A stretch of DNA of 64,000 nucleotides from Thuidium tamariscinum (GCA_947034885.2 OX344757.2:22438001-22502000); one strand, 5' to 3'. Shown: positions 11,464-23,404, numbered from the stretch's first letter. Made by a program: numbers and translations. The notes: a model not told the origin generated them from the sequence alone.

Positions 11464-14400
11464 ATGTGCATTGACAAGCAGACATGGAGTGCAGCGACGA
11501 CATTCCAGTTTTCAGGTGGCAGGTCGTCGTCGAAGTGGAGAGCAATGGCGGAGGAGCAAGAGCGAGCTGAGCAGGACGGAGCAATTTCCAATGCGGAGAC
11601 GGAATTGCTCGATGCCAAGAAAGCTCCTTCGGTGGTGGTGGCGACGGGGTCGATATTCGGGGCCGTGGCTTTGATCACGAGCACCAGCGTTGGTGCAGGA
11701 ATTTTGGCTCTCCCGGCCATCACAGCTCCCATTGTAAGGCTTGCCTCGTAACCCTAATCCCAGATAAGTAGAGAATTCTCTCTCCGGCACGTTCAGCTTC
11801 AACGAGCATGTAGGAGTGTGCTTTCATGGAGAGATCACTCAATAGAGAGGGATCACTGGAGATATCAGTTTGGGTTCTGTAAGGTATGAACTCTCTGGAA
11901 ATCAAATTATCTTGCACTCAATGTATTGAATGAATTTCTTATTCAATCATTCAGACACTGGGAGGTCATGTAATCCACTACTCTAGGGACAGTAAGGAGT
12001 CTCATTTCCATTCTTATTCAAATAGGAGTGGCATTAGCCAAGTCATGCTTTCTTACACCCAATGGTTGCCAAGTGGAGGTCAACCAAGTGTTCCTTGAAA
12101 GAGATGAGTTGCTGTTGCTTACAGGGGATCAGTCGGTCAGATCTCTTACAATTTCATCATCCTCCACCTTAAGGATCGTCTGAATCTTGTCGAGCACAAG
12201 CTCGAAGTTCTAAAATGTAGACAGCTACTGAAGGGACAGTAGGAAGCTGCATCCCCATTCCCATTTTACAATCAGTGGCCACAGTCAAGTCATGATTTCT
12301 CCCTCCCAATGCTTGCTAATTGAAGCCAAGCCAAGTGTTACTCGGACGAGATGAACTGTTGTTGGTTCAGTCAATCAGGTCTCTCACAAGTTTAGGATCG
12401 TGTTGTGCACAAACTCGAAACCCTAATTCCTAAAATGTGGACCATTATTATAGGGACAGTAGAGAGCTCCATTTCCATTCTAAGATCAGCGCGCGAAGCC
12501 AAGTCATGATTTCTTACTCCCAATGCTTGCTAATTGAAGCCAACTCAAGTGCTGCTCGAAAGAAATGAACAGTTGTTGGTAACAGGGGTTCAGTCAATCA
12601 GCTCTCTCACAAGTTCAGGACCGTGTTGTGCCCAAACTCTAAACTCTAAACCCTAAACCCCTCCAAATCACGGGTTGTTGTTCCCTGTCGGGATTTTGGG
12701 ACCGAATTGTGCACTAACTCGAAACCTTAAATCCTAAAATGTTGCAAATCGGTTTCTAAATCGGTTTTGTTCTTTCTCCCTGTCAGGGTTTCATCCCCAC
12801 AGCCACCACGATGTGCATTTCCTGGGCGTTTCTACTCTTGGAGGCCCTCCTCCTGGCCGAAGTGAACGTGGCGCTGATGCGGAGACGAGAGAGTTCGGAG
12901 AAGGAGCTCATCCCCTCTCACTCGCAGGTGCTGTCGCTGAGGACCATGGCGGAGGAGACCATGGGCCCCGTGGGCGCGTGGGTGACCACCTTGATCTACC
13001 TCATGCTGTCCTACACGCTGCTGGTGGCTTACATCTCCAAGTCCGGGGAGGTGCTGGCGTTGCTGATGGAGGCACCCCAGCAGAGAGCAGCTGCGGATGT
13101 GGTGTTTACGGTGGGCTTGGGGGGGCTGCTCTGTGGAGGGGGAGCCAAGATGGCGGACAAGGTCAATCAAGTGCTCACTGTTCTGCTGCTGGGTGAGAAC
13201 CTATCATGGATAGATTTCCCTGAATGTTTTTCAACTCATAAGACTGACTAAGCTTAGGTGACGCGAAAGTAGAGATTAGTTATGAGGAATAACATTGTGA
13301 GCTCCAGACGTGCACTACCAAGAACAGGTGATTTTTGACACCTTTTTTGACACTTCCATGAACTTTAAATGCAAGGGAAGATATTAGAGCTATGTTAAAG
13401 GAAGATAATATTGCTGTGTGTTCGATGGTGTGTTCTTGTTTATATCCCAATTTTAGAAGCATGTACCTAATGGGATAGAATTAATTGTTCAAGTGTTTGA
13501 CTTCAGACAAAGAGCAACCAAAAGCAAAACACATTTTAGCAACCATTGAGGTGCTAAATGCCTTCAGTCCTTGTTTGGGCTCTGAGTTGCAGTATTTCAA
13601 GTTTACGGGTTGTTGCTTTAATTTGTGGACTGTAAAATAGCACAATCATGGGAAAGGACTTATTTATGAAGTCCCTGTTCGGAGTCCAACTTTTACGATG
13701 CTTTGATAGGCCCCACGAGGAGCAATCCAAAAAATAGTGTATGCCGGTATGGGTACCCAACGCACGGTATTAGTCGAAAGACCAGTTCGCTTGGCGCTCA
13801 GTACACGTCCTCACCATCTAATCTTTGAATGTAGAGATTCTTATACTGTTGAATACGGTTGTTTCTAGCTATGCATACGGGTTTAAGGTTGTGGATTTTC
13901 CAGCTTGTTGGATCCAATGCTTTCGAAACAAACAATAAAGTTCAGTTCCTCGGTGATTGCAGAAATCAGATCTTAGCAAGCTTCTTAGTTCGATGTTGCT
14001 TATAAAATTGGGCCTGGGTCGGGATGCCTGGCAGGATTGTTTCTATTAATCGTGTTTGGGGGAGCGAAAATGGCGGACTGGACGGGCCTGGAGCATGTAG
14101 ACTGGACGCATACTCCTCAAACTCTATCAATCATCTTCCTAGCGCTTGTGTACCATGATCTCACTCCAGGTAAATTGTCTAGTTGTTGTCGAGGCATGCC
14201 TCATGGCAACACAGAAACTCATCGGTTACTCAATGGTCTGCTAACGTTCATGTCTTGCAGGGATTAAATGTCAAAGTAGAGGATTCCATTTGCGTCGCTT
14301 TTATGAAATTCGGTAGGAGTGTGACTCTGGAGAGATGCATAGAGTTGTGCGGAGATCTTTTGGTAACAAGAGCCAAATCTGTTGATGTCAAGTTTTTATC

Positions 14401-16632
14401 AATATGTGTACAATTTCAAAGTGGGAGGTTGTAGACCACTATTGAAGGGACAGTGTTGGACAACCCCATTTACCTTCAAAGATGTATGACCAAGACATTT
14501 AACCAAATTGTGCTTACCCATTCGCTAATAACTTCAACCAATTGCAAGAATAGATGAGTTACGAGCAACGAGGGGTCAGGATAGGAGACAGGATCAGGTC
14601 CCTAATGGGTTAACGGCTTTTGTATCCTTATCCTTGACTGAAATGTTGCAGTTGTTACAGTTCTGAATATTCCGTAGCAGTCCAAGTATCTGTTCATGCC
14701 ATATTTTGCATCTTGGAGGATTCACCTGGAATTACAGTGGTTTGCGCGCAGTTGGGAGGCGACATTGGTCGAATCCGGATAAGCTTATTATTGGGCAGTT
14801 TCGTGCCTCTTGTAATGTTTCTAAGCTGGGATGCTGTGGCCTTGTGCATCACCCCTCTCCTTGGAGCAAAAGATCCAATTGATGTTTTCATGAGGTTCGT
14901 CACTCAACTCTCGTTTAGTTCTGAACACTTATCATAACTTTTTCGTTTTATTCTTAACACAACTAAGACATTCTCATGTACTTTTCAGAATTATCGCATT
15001 GGTAAGTTGTTACAGAAACTGGGGTGTCTCTCTTGAAGATGTTTGTAGGAACAAGTGTCAGTGACACACCATTTCATTCTCTTTTAACTTCATATTGTTT
15101 TCTCCAAGTGCATTTCAACTCCTAAGAGCCACATACTGATCGTTTCTTGATGATATCATCCAGAGTGGGTGGTCCAGGGCCTGCATTTATTGTGGAAGTA
15201 TTTGCTTTCCTAGCAGTGGCAACTTCCTTCATCGGCACAGTACTCGGGTTGCAAGAGTTTTTCCTGGAACAATGGGGCGAGGCACAAGGTTCTCAACACT
15301 TTCACATGCTTGCCCATGCATTGTAGATTTCGTCAGATCCTTGCCGAACTCTATCTTTCAAGTTTATGATTTCAATTTAGTGGTGGAGCAAGAACTTATG
15401 CAGTCTATGTGGAAAAATTGACCAGGTATGATCACACTGAAGAAGCTGCCAATCCAAGGCCAAAGACCAGGACCACTCTTTGAATGGTTTCACAGTAATG
15501 GTCCTCGTGCAATCACGTCGCTGCTCGTGCTGGCACCTCCTCTCGTGGCTTCATCACTGGTCTCAGATGCTTTCTTTTCAGCATCCGACCTAGCGGTAAG
15601 TCATTCCTTCGGAGCCCTAATTTTGATTAGAGCCCTGCTTCCATTGTTCTTAAAATTCACCGCGCTGAGTACTCCAACTTCAGCTAATTGGTTCTTTCAG
15701 GTAGAGTATACTCTTTCCGTGACTTTCATCTGTTTTACCAATGTGTATGAGTGGTTTCATTGGGAAGTTAATGTAGCGGCTCTGGAGGGATCACTTTGGG
15801 TATTATATAAATCAAACTCTCATGAGAGCAATTTTTTTTCTCACTGAATGCATCATGATTTCTTGTACAACCATTCAAAGTGAGAGGCTGTAAACCGCTA
15901 TTAAAGAGATGGACAATCCTATTTTTACTCAAAGATTAGTCACCATCTTCCAATTTAGCCATGTTATGTTAACGCCCAAGGGTTTGCTACTTGGAGGCCA
16001 AGCAAGCGTCGATTGAACAAGATGAGCTGATGTTGGTCACAGGGGTCAATCGATAGGAGACAGGTGTCTACCGGCTTTAGTATCCTCTACTTAACTCAGA
16101 GGCTGCCCGATGAATTTCTCACCCTGCATGCCAGTTCGTTTCTTGCAATAGCATAAATAACTCAAACCTGTAATGCCAAATTTGTAAGCAGTATGTGGCA
16201 TGTCGCGAATGGCTGAGAGTGTTATTACATCCTATGTGGCATCTTACGAAAGAATATTTTGTCACTGACTCTAACAGACGGTCTTTGTGAACTTGCACAC
16301 TGTGAAATCAGGGTGCATACGGAATGACGAGTTTGTACGGTGTCATCCCACCAATCATGGCTTGGGGTTTACAAAATTCCAGCCTCAGCAGTTCTGAAAC
16401 CAAATCAGAGCATACAAATTCTCCAATCATGTCTCTACTCGGGGACAGGATCACACTTGCAACAGTTGGGGCATGCGCAGTGGCAGTGATTGTGGGCCAA
16501 GTGATGATAGATGTGCCTCAATTCTCTTCCTCCTCAGCCGCGGTGGAGACCAATGTAGACCAGAAGGAGAATCAGACCCCCACAACAAGCAAGGCATCTT
16601 CGCAGCCTTTCACTACACTTGCAGCACCTTGA
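11464..16632 (+). CDS. Tryptophan/tyrosine (aromatic amino acid) permease, 7 exons
   Basis: Integral membrane amino acid carrier of the Trp/Tyr permease (HAAAP/ArAAP) type; plant members are predicted to sit in the plastid envelope. Exons: 11464-11733, 12787-13192, 14035-14169, 14738-14894, 15164-15288, 15426-15595, 16312-16632. All introns are GT-AG and phases are consistent, giving 1,584 nt (527 aa, TGA stop). Exon 1 holds the signature TSTSVGAGILALPAITAPI, which continues in exon 2 as GFIPTATTMCISW. Later exons give hydrophobic segments such as LLLGSFVPLVMFLSWDAVA and FIVEVFAFLAVATSFIGTVL. The hydrophilic C-terminus is Ser/Thr-rich. Starts at 11464, 11545 or an upstream exon at 10785 are possible. 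Three introns carry related ~200-bp repeats. Identity is sure at family level; substrate and location are inferred. Confidence 0.88.
11953..12650 (+). repeat. Tandem intronic repeat, three ~200-bp units (permease intron 1)
   Basis: Units begin near 11953, 12213 and 12433. Each has a block like AATGTGGACC...TAGGGACAGTA, then CCATTTCCATTC, AAGTCATGATTTCTTACTCC, CCAAGTG and a GTTGGT...CAGGGGTCAGTCAATCAG block. The array ends beside AAACTCTAAACCCTAAACCC (12640-12660), which contains the plant telomere-type heptamer CCCTAAA. The same family recurs singly in introns 3 and 6. Confidence 0.7.
14419..14640 (+). repeat. Intronic repeat copy (permease intron 3)
   Basis: Matches the intron-1 unit: GTAGACCACTATTGAAGGGA followed by CAGT, CCCATTTACC, CCAAGACATTTAACC, a GAGGGGTCAGGATAGGAGACAGG block and TTTTGTATCC. 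Single copy within the intron after exon 3. Confidence 0.65.
15876..16095 (+). repeat. Intronic repeat copy (permease intron 6)
   Basis: GTGAGAGGCTGTAAACCGCT, then TATTAAAGAGATGG, GGAGGCCAAGCAAG, AGATGAGCTGATGTTGGTCA and CAATCGATAGGAGACAGG. Closest to the intron-3 copy. Confidence 0.65.
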
Positions 16633-17754
16633 TCGAGGTTTGTACTCTTTTCTAACATGGGAAGCTCTTCTATTGTTACTGAATATGTCACAAGGGTAGC
16701 AACTTGCTATCTGTGTACATGAGTTATACTTCTGTCGGATATTTGTACTGAGACAGAGCAGTACATTTGTAGATTTTTGCTTTGGTTAGACATTCATTAT
16801 TGTTTCCGTGTAAATACATTCACTTGTATCTGTATTTGGATAGGTCCCAAGGGTAGCACTTGATGTCCATGTTTATATAGCTTATGTGGCAGAGTTAATA
16901 GAACTACCCGGAATAGATTCTTTTCATTCACATTGGTCTTAAGGATTCATTGTTATTATTCTAGATATATATGATACAAGAAGTTTTGTAGATAATTATT
17001 AGTGTCAGTTAGACATTCACTATTGCTACCTTGTAATTCAATCTAGAAGTTGTATTTACTTTGAATTGGTCAAAGCAAAGCGCTTGCTAGCGATCTATGT
17101 CCATGTCAGTGGTGCAATTATAAGAACTATCTCAATACCGTATTAGACTGCTGCTTGCTATCTATGTCTATGTGGTGCTCTTATAAGAACTATCTCAACA
17201 CCCTAATAGACTCTTGCATTTGCATACATTCATTTGGTCTTAGAATCAGAGTTCTTCGATATCTGACAATGAGAAGTAAATGTTGTATAGAGTTTTGTGT
17301 CTATCAGGTATTTATTATTGTTTTTGTATTAATCAATATGAATGTATATTCTTTTTCTTTGATATAGTGTTCGTACAACTAGTAAGTGTACCATGCATCT
17401 TCACAAATGTTTTGATTTGTAGGTGCAAGTAGTAATTAGGGTATGTGCACCCATAATCACTGCATATTATAATGCAATAGAAGCTAAATGGAATTGGAAG
17501 GAATATTGTATAAAAAAGTTCTCATATGCAGTTACAGTGTTAAAATTCTCGATGAGTCTCACTTTTCCCGGTGTAATCATTTCCAAACCTCATCTTTATA
17601 GAGCAGCAATTCATGGACAGCCTAATGCGTTGACCTTTGAACTCCAGGATAAGGTTCCAACAAAGCAGTCCTAATTGACAAGTACTGAAATCCAGCATCG
17701 CGCAACAAGGGTGGGATGGTTGCCTTGAAATCAGAATTTCGTTCTACGTATGCC
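16633..17754 (+). other. Permease 3' flank with degenerate ~200-bp repeats
   Basis: Contains the permease 3' UTR (end not located). Phrases such as GACATTCATTATTG, ACATTCATTTGGTCTTA and TTATAAGAACTATCTCAA recur at 16790-17340, including a ~64-bp local duplication at about 17090-17217. The short ORFs here are not credible genes. Confidence 0.4.
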
Positions 17755-18039
17755 AAAATATTACTAATCAAATCCAGTATTGCAAGACGTACAAGCGCAT
17801 CTGTCAATTGTCAAGTTGGAAACTCATGACACGATTCCGTGCTTCGAACTCAAGTTAAGCTAAGACGAATTTCTGCTGCAAGCTACGCCTGTCAGAAATT
17901 AAATTTGTTGACTGTGTGCCGATCAACATGCATCGTGGAGTGATCACACGATATCGATCGTATGGGCGACCACATGATCACGACAACGATCTTAGCTCTA
18001 CTCCCTGAATTTCCGTTCCAGGAGACCGATATCAATGTC

Positions 18040-18048
18040 TATAAAAGG
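18040..18048 (+). promoter_or_regulatory. TATA box of the secreted-protein gene
   Basis: TATAAAAGG lies 152 bp upstream of the ATG at 18192, with a CT-rich likely start region (CACTCTCTCGCTCACTCC) about 35 bp downstream. In the duplicated unit the same position reads TGTAAAAGG (19558-19566). Confidence 0.7.
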
Positions 18049-18191
18049 ATGGCAGTCCAGTGCAACCATCACGCACTCTCTCGCTCACTCCTTCGCACTC
18101 CATCGATCTCATCTTGCCTGCTTTCTATTCGATCACAACTCCTGGTCGATCGATTGATCAGAAGCCAACTACCTGAAGCTGCAGAAGGCTC

Positions 18192-18632
18192 ATGGCGGCG
18201 ATAATGTCTTCGGGGAAGTCCAGCTCCATGGCCGCTGTGCTGATGCTGGTGGCGGTGGTAGCGGCCTCTTGTGCCTCCGGTGCCCAAGCAGAGTTCAACA
18301 TCACCAACCTGTGCAACAACACTGTCGTCATCACCACCGCCACCGGTACCGTCAACAGCACTTGTAACACGCTAATCCCCGGCGCAACCCTCCTGTGGCC
18401 CGCGCTTCCGAGTACGTTCTTCATCAACCCTTTCACAATTACCATCAAGAGCACTCCGCCCGTGACCGTTACCGTAGGGCCGAAAGATTTGGACTCGTTG
18501 AACCAGCTGGGCGACAGGCTGCACAAGGTTGAGATCAGGTGCGACGGGAAGTGCATCACGCTCTATGTGACGTACACGCCCGTGAATCAGACGACGGATA
18601 CCACCACTACGCTGGGTCCTTTCTGCCCCTAG
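18192..18632 (+). CDS. Small secreted, Cys-containing glycoprotein (unknown family)
   Basis: A 146-residue single-exon ORF. The N-terminus has a hydrophobic core (MAAVLMLVAVVAASCASG) ending at an Ala-X-Ala-type site near AQA|EF, so secretion is likely. The mature part starts EFNITNLCNNTVVITT and has four N-X-S/T sequons (NIT, NNT, NST, NQT), cysteines suited to disulphides (NLC, STC, IRCDGKC, FCP) and a Thr-rich end. Predicted beta-rich, roughly 115 residues. The opening resembles the first strands of thaumatin-like/PR-5 proteins, but the rest does not, so I assign no family. It has a good TATA box and a decayed tandem paralogue at 19711. An apoplastic defence or cell-wall role is only a guess. 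Confidence 0.8.
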   Translation: MAAIMSSGKSSSMAAVLMLVAVVAASCASGAQAEFNITNLCNNTVVITTATGTVNSTCNTLIPGATLLWPALPSTFFINPFTITIKSTPPVTVTVGPKDLDSLNQLGDRLHKVEIRCDGKCITLYVTYTPVNQTTDTTTTLGPFCP

Positions 18633-19108
18633 CTAGATAGTGCATTAATGACTTTGACGCACTTCGATGCATCTCCGTTGCGAGAGAGCTAGATTTCAGT
18701 GTGAGTATGTAGCAGCTACGCTAGAGCATATTTAATAAATGGTGAAGCTCGATCAGGTCGACTCAGCTTTCATCAAAGAACGGCTTTTCCAACGCGTTGT
18801 TGGCAAACGCCTCGATCATGGGATGAAATTAAATGGTAGGGACGTTGATGTTGGGCTTCCAAGCTGCCGGTATACGTATATATATCAATAATAGCTGGAT
18901 GAGTGTGCTAGTTATCCAGCTCCTGTTGCAAGTGTTTTCTGCTCCGAATTTCATTGCAATTGTGTTAATGACATGTATGTGTAATTAAATGCATACTGCC
19001 CTCTATGCATCATTGTGTTTCGATCTCGTTGCATGCGTTACGTTCTCGCAGAGACGTTTTCGTCGTATTGAGTTCCGTGAATCCAACTAATATGTAATCG
19101 CACTCTCT

Positions 19109-19264
19109 AGCTGCACCTATCTGATCGACTACCGGTACCAGGAGTCCCTACATGATATAACGATGGGCATAGTTTGAATGTGTGCGTGGGCAGTGTGACA
19201 AGTGGGCTACGAACCTTCAATGATGGTTTAACAAGTGTGCGGAATGTACCCAGAGTGATCGTAT
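19109..19264. other. Spacer between duplicated units
   Basis: Short spacer without recognisable features. Confidence 0.4.
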
Positions 19265-19710
19265 GCCGAAACATAACTAATCAATCTAGTATTGCAAGAC
19301 TGTCAATTGTCATGTTGGAAACTCATGACACGATTCCATACTTCGAACTCAAGTGAAGACGAATTTCTGCAGCAAGCTAGCTCCTGTCAGAAATTAAATT
19401 TGTTGACTGGATGCCGATCGACATGCATCGTGCAGTGATTTCCTCTCGCACGATATCGATCGTACGGGCGACCGGCCACATGATCACAGAATCGATCTCA
19501 GCTCAACCTCCTGAAGTTCCGCTCCAGGAGATCGATATCGATATCGATCGATGTCAGTGTAAAAGGATAGCACTGCAGTGCAACCGTAACGTATTCTCTC
19601 GCTCTCACTCCTTCGTACTCCATCGATCTCATCTTCCCTGCTTTCGATTCGATCACAACTCCTGGTCGATCGATTGATATATCAGAAGCCATCTAACTGA
19701 AGGCTCGATC

Positions 19711-20132
19711 ATGGCGGCGATAATGTCTTCGAAGACATCCAGCTCCATGGCCGCCGTGCTGCTGCTGGTGGCGGTGGTAGCGGACACTTGTGCCTCCGGC
19801 GCCCAAGGAGAGTTCAACATTACCAACCTCTGCAATATTAACCCCGTCGTCATCATCACCGCCGACGCCACTTGTAACACGCTGATCCCCGGCGCAACTC
19901 TCGTGTGGCCCGATCTTCCGAAGACGTTCTTCATTATCGACCCTTTCACAATTACCATCAAGAGCGATCCGCCCGTGACATAGGGCCGAAATATTTGATC
20001 TGGTTTAACCAGCTGGGCGACAGGCTGCACAAGATTGAGATCAGGTGCGACGAGAAGTGCATCACGCTCTATATCACGCCCGTGAAGCAGACGACAGATA
20101 CCACCACTACGCTGGGTCCTTTCTGCCCCTAG
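19711..20132 (+). pseudogene. Frameshifted tandem paralogue of the secreted protein
   Basis: Starts MAAIMSSKTSSSMAAVLLLV, about 75% like the unit-1 protein. Around 19979, unit 1 has CGTTACCG between GTGAC and TAGGGCC where this copy has a single A, a net loss of 7 nt; this creates an immediate TAG at 19981-19983 after 90 codons. The remaining coding sequence (NQLGDRLHKIEIRCDEKC to LGPFCP) continues in another frame to 20132, so the stop is a lesion and not the original end. The TATA box is also damaged. A 90-residue truncated protein could still be made but would lack the C-terminal cysteines. Confidence 0.85.
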
Positions 20133-20601
20133 CTAGGTAGTGCCTTCCTTACCGCACACTTCGATGCATACAGCTAGCACTCCGTTGCATGCGAGATAGC
20201 CAGATTTCAGTGTGAGTATGTAGCAGCTACGCTAGAGCATGTTAAATAAATGGTGGAGCTCGATCAGGTCGACTCAGCTTTCATCAATTGAAGAACGGCT
20301 CTTCCAACGCGTTGTTGGCAAACGCCTCGATCGTGGGATGGCTCAATGAGCAAGCGGGAAACGGAAGAGGCGGTACTAGCTGTTGGGCTTCCAAGCTGCC
20401 GGTGTACGTATATCAATTAATAATAGATGGATGAGTGTGCTAGTTTCGGCACTGGATTTCATTGCAATTGTGTTAATGACACGCAGGTGTACGTAAATAC
20501 TGCCCTCTATGCATGCATACATCATTGTGTTTCGATCTCGTTGCATGCGTTACGGTCTCGCAGAGACTCGTCGTATTGATCGAGTTCCCTGAATCCAAGG
20601 A

Positions 20602-21295
20602 CAGTCAGACCTCGATAAGTGTTACGGGTTGGGAGCATACTTTTAGTTAACACTTAGACATTAGGAACACATAACACTTATAGAGGGTGATGCCAATGAT
20701 TTGTAACACTTATAAAAAATAAAACTTAGAAGAATTAAAAAGGTAAATACATAACATTTATAGAAAAAATGGATGAAATTATAAAATATTGATTCATTAT
20801 TTATCTAAGTCCGTCGAAAGAATGAACTAATAGTACTTTGGCGAGTTTCTACTACACGCCAAGATTCTACTTGCTTTTCTAGTACTTCAATATTCCTAAT
20901 AAATAACATGGTATCATTAGATCTTTATTCCAAAAACTTCTTCAAAGTTTGAAGAGCACTACCTACATCTTAAAAGCCTATAACCTCTTCTACTATATTG
21001 TGAGGATTAACTTCATCAGGATCACTAAAGCATTTCAATAATTTCTTCATCGGTGGGTTGATAAGGGTTATTCAAATCAAACTTGAGCTCATAATTTAAA
21101 TACCTCAAAATTATCTCCCCCAAGATGGCTCTTATGAAAAGCCTTTTTTTGGAAACTTATCACTTACCGAAGTAAAATTAACAAAGTCGCGACATTGCGT
21201 AACACTTAACACATAACACTTACTAGTCTTAATTTTAAAAGAGCGAAAATCTCCATAACACATATAGAGTTTTAACACTTATCGAGGTCTGACTG
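20602..21295 (-). mobile_element. Non-autonomous pogo/Tigger-like element with transposase relic
   Basis: Terminal inverted repeats CAGTCAGACCTCGATAAG match over 23 bp at both ends. A TA follows the right end and GA, probably a mutated TA, precedes the left end; unit 1 of the duplication shows the near-empty site. On the minus strand at about 21065-20800, broken frames give PTDEEIIEML, then NIVEEVIG, DVGSALQTLKKFLE and NIEVLEKQVESW, matching the layout of the C-terminal tail of pogo/Tigger (CENP-B-related) transposases. The DDE core and DNA-binding domain are gone. Confidence 0.75.
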
Positions 21296-21312
21296 TAGTA
21301 TGTAATCGCACT

Positions 21313-23402
21313 GAGTCTCGCCAGAGGTTTGCGACGAATCTCTATTGTCAGATCGACAAGTTTATGAAAATGTGAAAAATCCAAGACTTTGGATAGTTCC
21401 AAGGCGGAAAGTTCTTCAAGGTTGTCTGGACGTCCACAGTTGTTCGAACGTAGACGTACGTGGATGCACTGGACGCATCCACAGCCCCACAGACATGAGA
21501 CATCCCTCAACATGCCCAAGGTATGAAATTATTCCCATCCAGAAACAGCCTAAATGGCCCTTCCATGAGTTCTTGGCCTGTTTCTTGGATGGGGATGCTC
21601 TTTGAAGCTCTGGCATATTTAAGCATAGATTACTCGAAATCAAGTCATTTCCCAGAAGGATACTTTGAATTTTTGAGCAAGTAGACCAACTGATTAATTT
21701 AGCAGGGTCTTGTGGACTGTGTACGATAGAAATGCTTGGGATAAGTGAAGTGTCGCTCTGCGAGTTCCAAATTCTCCGGCTGCAGAAAAATCTTGAGAAA
21801 AGACTCACTGGCCACTCTTGTATTTTAACTGAATATCAATCATGCGGTGACAGAGGTTCTTAGTCTGATCTGTACAAATAAATAAGTAAAGAAAACGGAA
21901 CTTTGAACATCCCGACTCCTTCACTGTTTTCTGAGCTTTGAGTAGGTGCTTGAACGTCACAATTTAATTAAATGAACATCTTCACGACATGTTTACTAGC
22001 ACTAACTGATTGCTGAAACGAAAGTTCTGAACATAGTTACGAGGAGCGGCAGTCGAGAATGCTCTCGCTCTAGCATTATCAGTGTCGATTTAAACTGATT
22101 TCTATAATGCATTTTCGTCTATTCTGAGACGTTACACAGTAAGAACCTATCAGGATGGCTATGAATCATAAAATATACCTGAAACCGCGCTACTAGTTAG
22201 CAAAAACGTACGTAGTTTAATGAGCTCAATGTGAAATATTCGGCCGTTCTTAGCAGCAATGGTCCTGGACTAAGTTAATTGTCCTGGCCATAACGCCAAC
22301 GTAACTAGTGTGGAAGAGGACGTCCAGTATTAGAATTTAGACGAGGTAATCAGTCACATTAGGAAACTATGTTGTTAGGCAGGGATCCAGAGTTGCTCAA
22401 GACAGTATATAAATTGAGTTTTAAGGCAAATGGATGTTGCGCTTCTTGGATCTGTTTCACGAAAGTGAGGACCCGTGGTTCCAACTTACTGACTGCATGC
22501 GTGCCCTGAAAAATACGTATCAAAGTTGCTACCAGTTTCTTGAAATTATTGAGGTTAGCACGTCTTAATGCAAGTATGATCACTTGGTCCAATAGAGCTT
22601 TGAGTTTTAGGAAAGCCAGAGTTCTCAACTTGGACAAGTAGAGCAGTTTGAGGTGCTTGCGTCGAACTAAAGCACAATTTAGAAATCTCAAATCTCTCTT
22701 TGCCGTGTCCTAAATTTTACAGTTCTGATTGAGTGAGGTTTCAGCTGACATCTAAAGACTCATCGCAGCACTTCAGTTAATATATAGCCCACCCTAATTA
22801 ATTTTCACCACTGGAACTCACGTGTTGGCACATTGATATTAAGCTCGACTGAAAGTCATCAAAACAGCAAAAATGAAGTTAAATGAGTTACCCTATCTGA
22901 CAGCAGCTGCAGTATCGTATTAAGATTCCCCATGCCGTGAGTTGACTGAGTTCAAAACACTGATCTGTTGTTGACCAGGTCCATCCACAGCTACTGTAAT
23001 TAATGGGAACACAGGTCCCCGCACATCTCTGGTCCACGAAGTTTATGAGCTTGCGGTCATTCATGAACTAAGTTACGTTATCACCGAGTCTGCTCCAAGT
23101 ACGAAGTTAATCATACCCAATGTCCAGCAGCAAAACAGGGCGGAATCAAAGTGAGGCCCCGCTCAGGCACAAGTTTACTTTGCCATGTTTGAATTTAATG
23201 AGCAGTCAGTAATATCCCTTCCCAAAGCAAGCGTCCATGCGATGTAAGAGATCTACGTAAATAATGACGAAGATGCTCCCATTAAGATTCAGCTGATAAT
23301 TGGTAAACAGTATTGTCAGTGGGTCTTAACATTAGGCACATAATAAGGTATCTTAGTTTTGCGCAGGTGTGTGTTGTGACATCACGCATCATGAATGAGC
23401 TC
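21313..23402. other. Intergenic DNA, no gene recognised
   Basis: Less AT-rich than the rest of the intergenic DNA. Several ORFs of 80-130 codons exist (for example 22359-22691 on the minus strand) but none has motifs, signal peptide or intron support. It may be a decayed element I cannot name. Confidence 0.4.
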
Positions 23403-23404
23403 GT

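Larger units (their letters stand above)
17755..19108 (+). repeat. Unit 1 of a ~1.5-kb tandem gene duplication
   Basis: Aligns with unit 2 (19265-21312) from AATCAAATCCAGTATTGCAAGA through the promoter, coding region and 3' flank to ATGTAATCGCACT. Small indels and many substitutions separate the units. Unit 1 holds the intact gene. Confidence 0.85.
19265..21312 (+). repeat. Unit 2 of the tandem duplication, split by a DNA transposon
   Basis: Matches unit 1 from about 19265 to 20600, is interrupted by the pogo-like element (20602-21295), and resumes with GTATGTAATCGCACT to 21312. The shared end point after the insertion shows the element entered after the duplication or into one copy of it. 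Confidence 0.8.

Noticed and set aside
12640..12660. AAACCCTAAACCC as an interstitial telomere
   Set aside because: Only one to two heptamers; short telo-box-like sequences are common in plant introns.
22359..22691. 110-codon minus-strand ORF
   Set aside because: Leu/Lys-rich, no recognised domain or signal; single ORF in otherwise unremarkable DNA.
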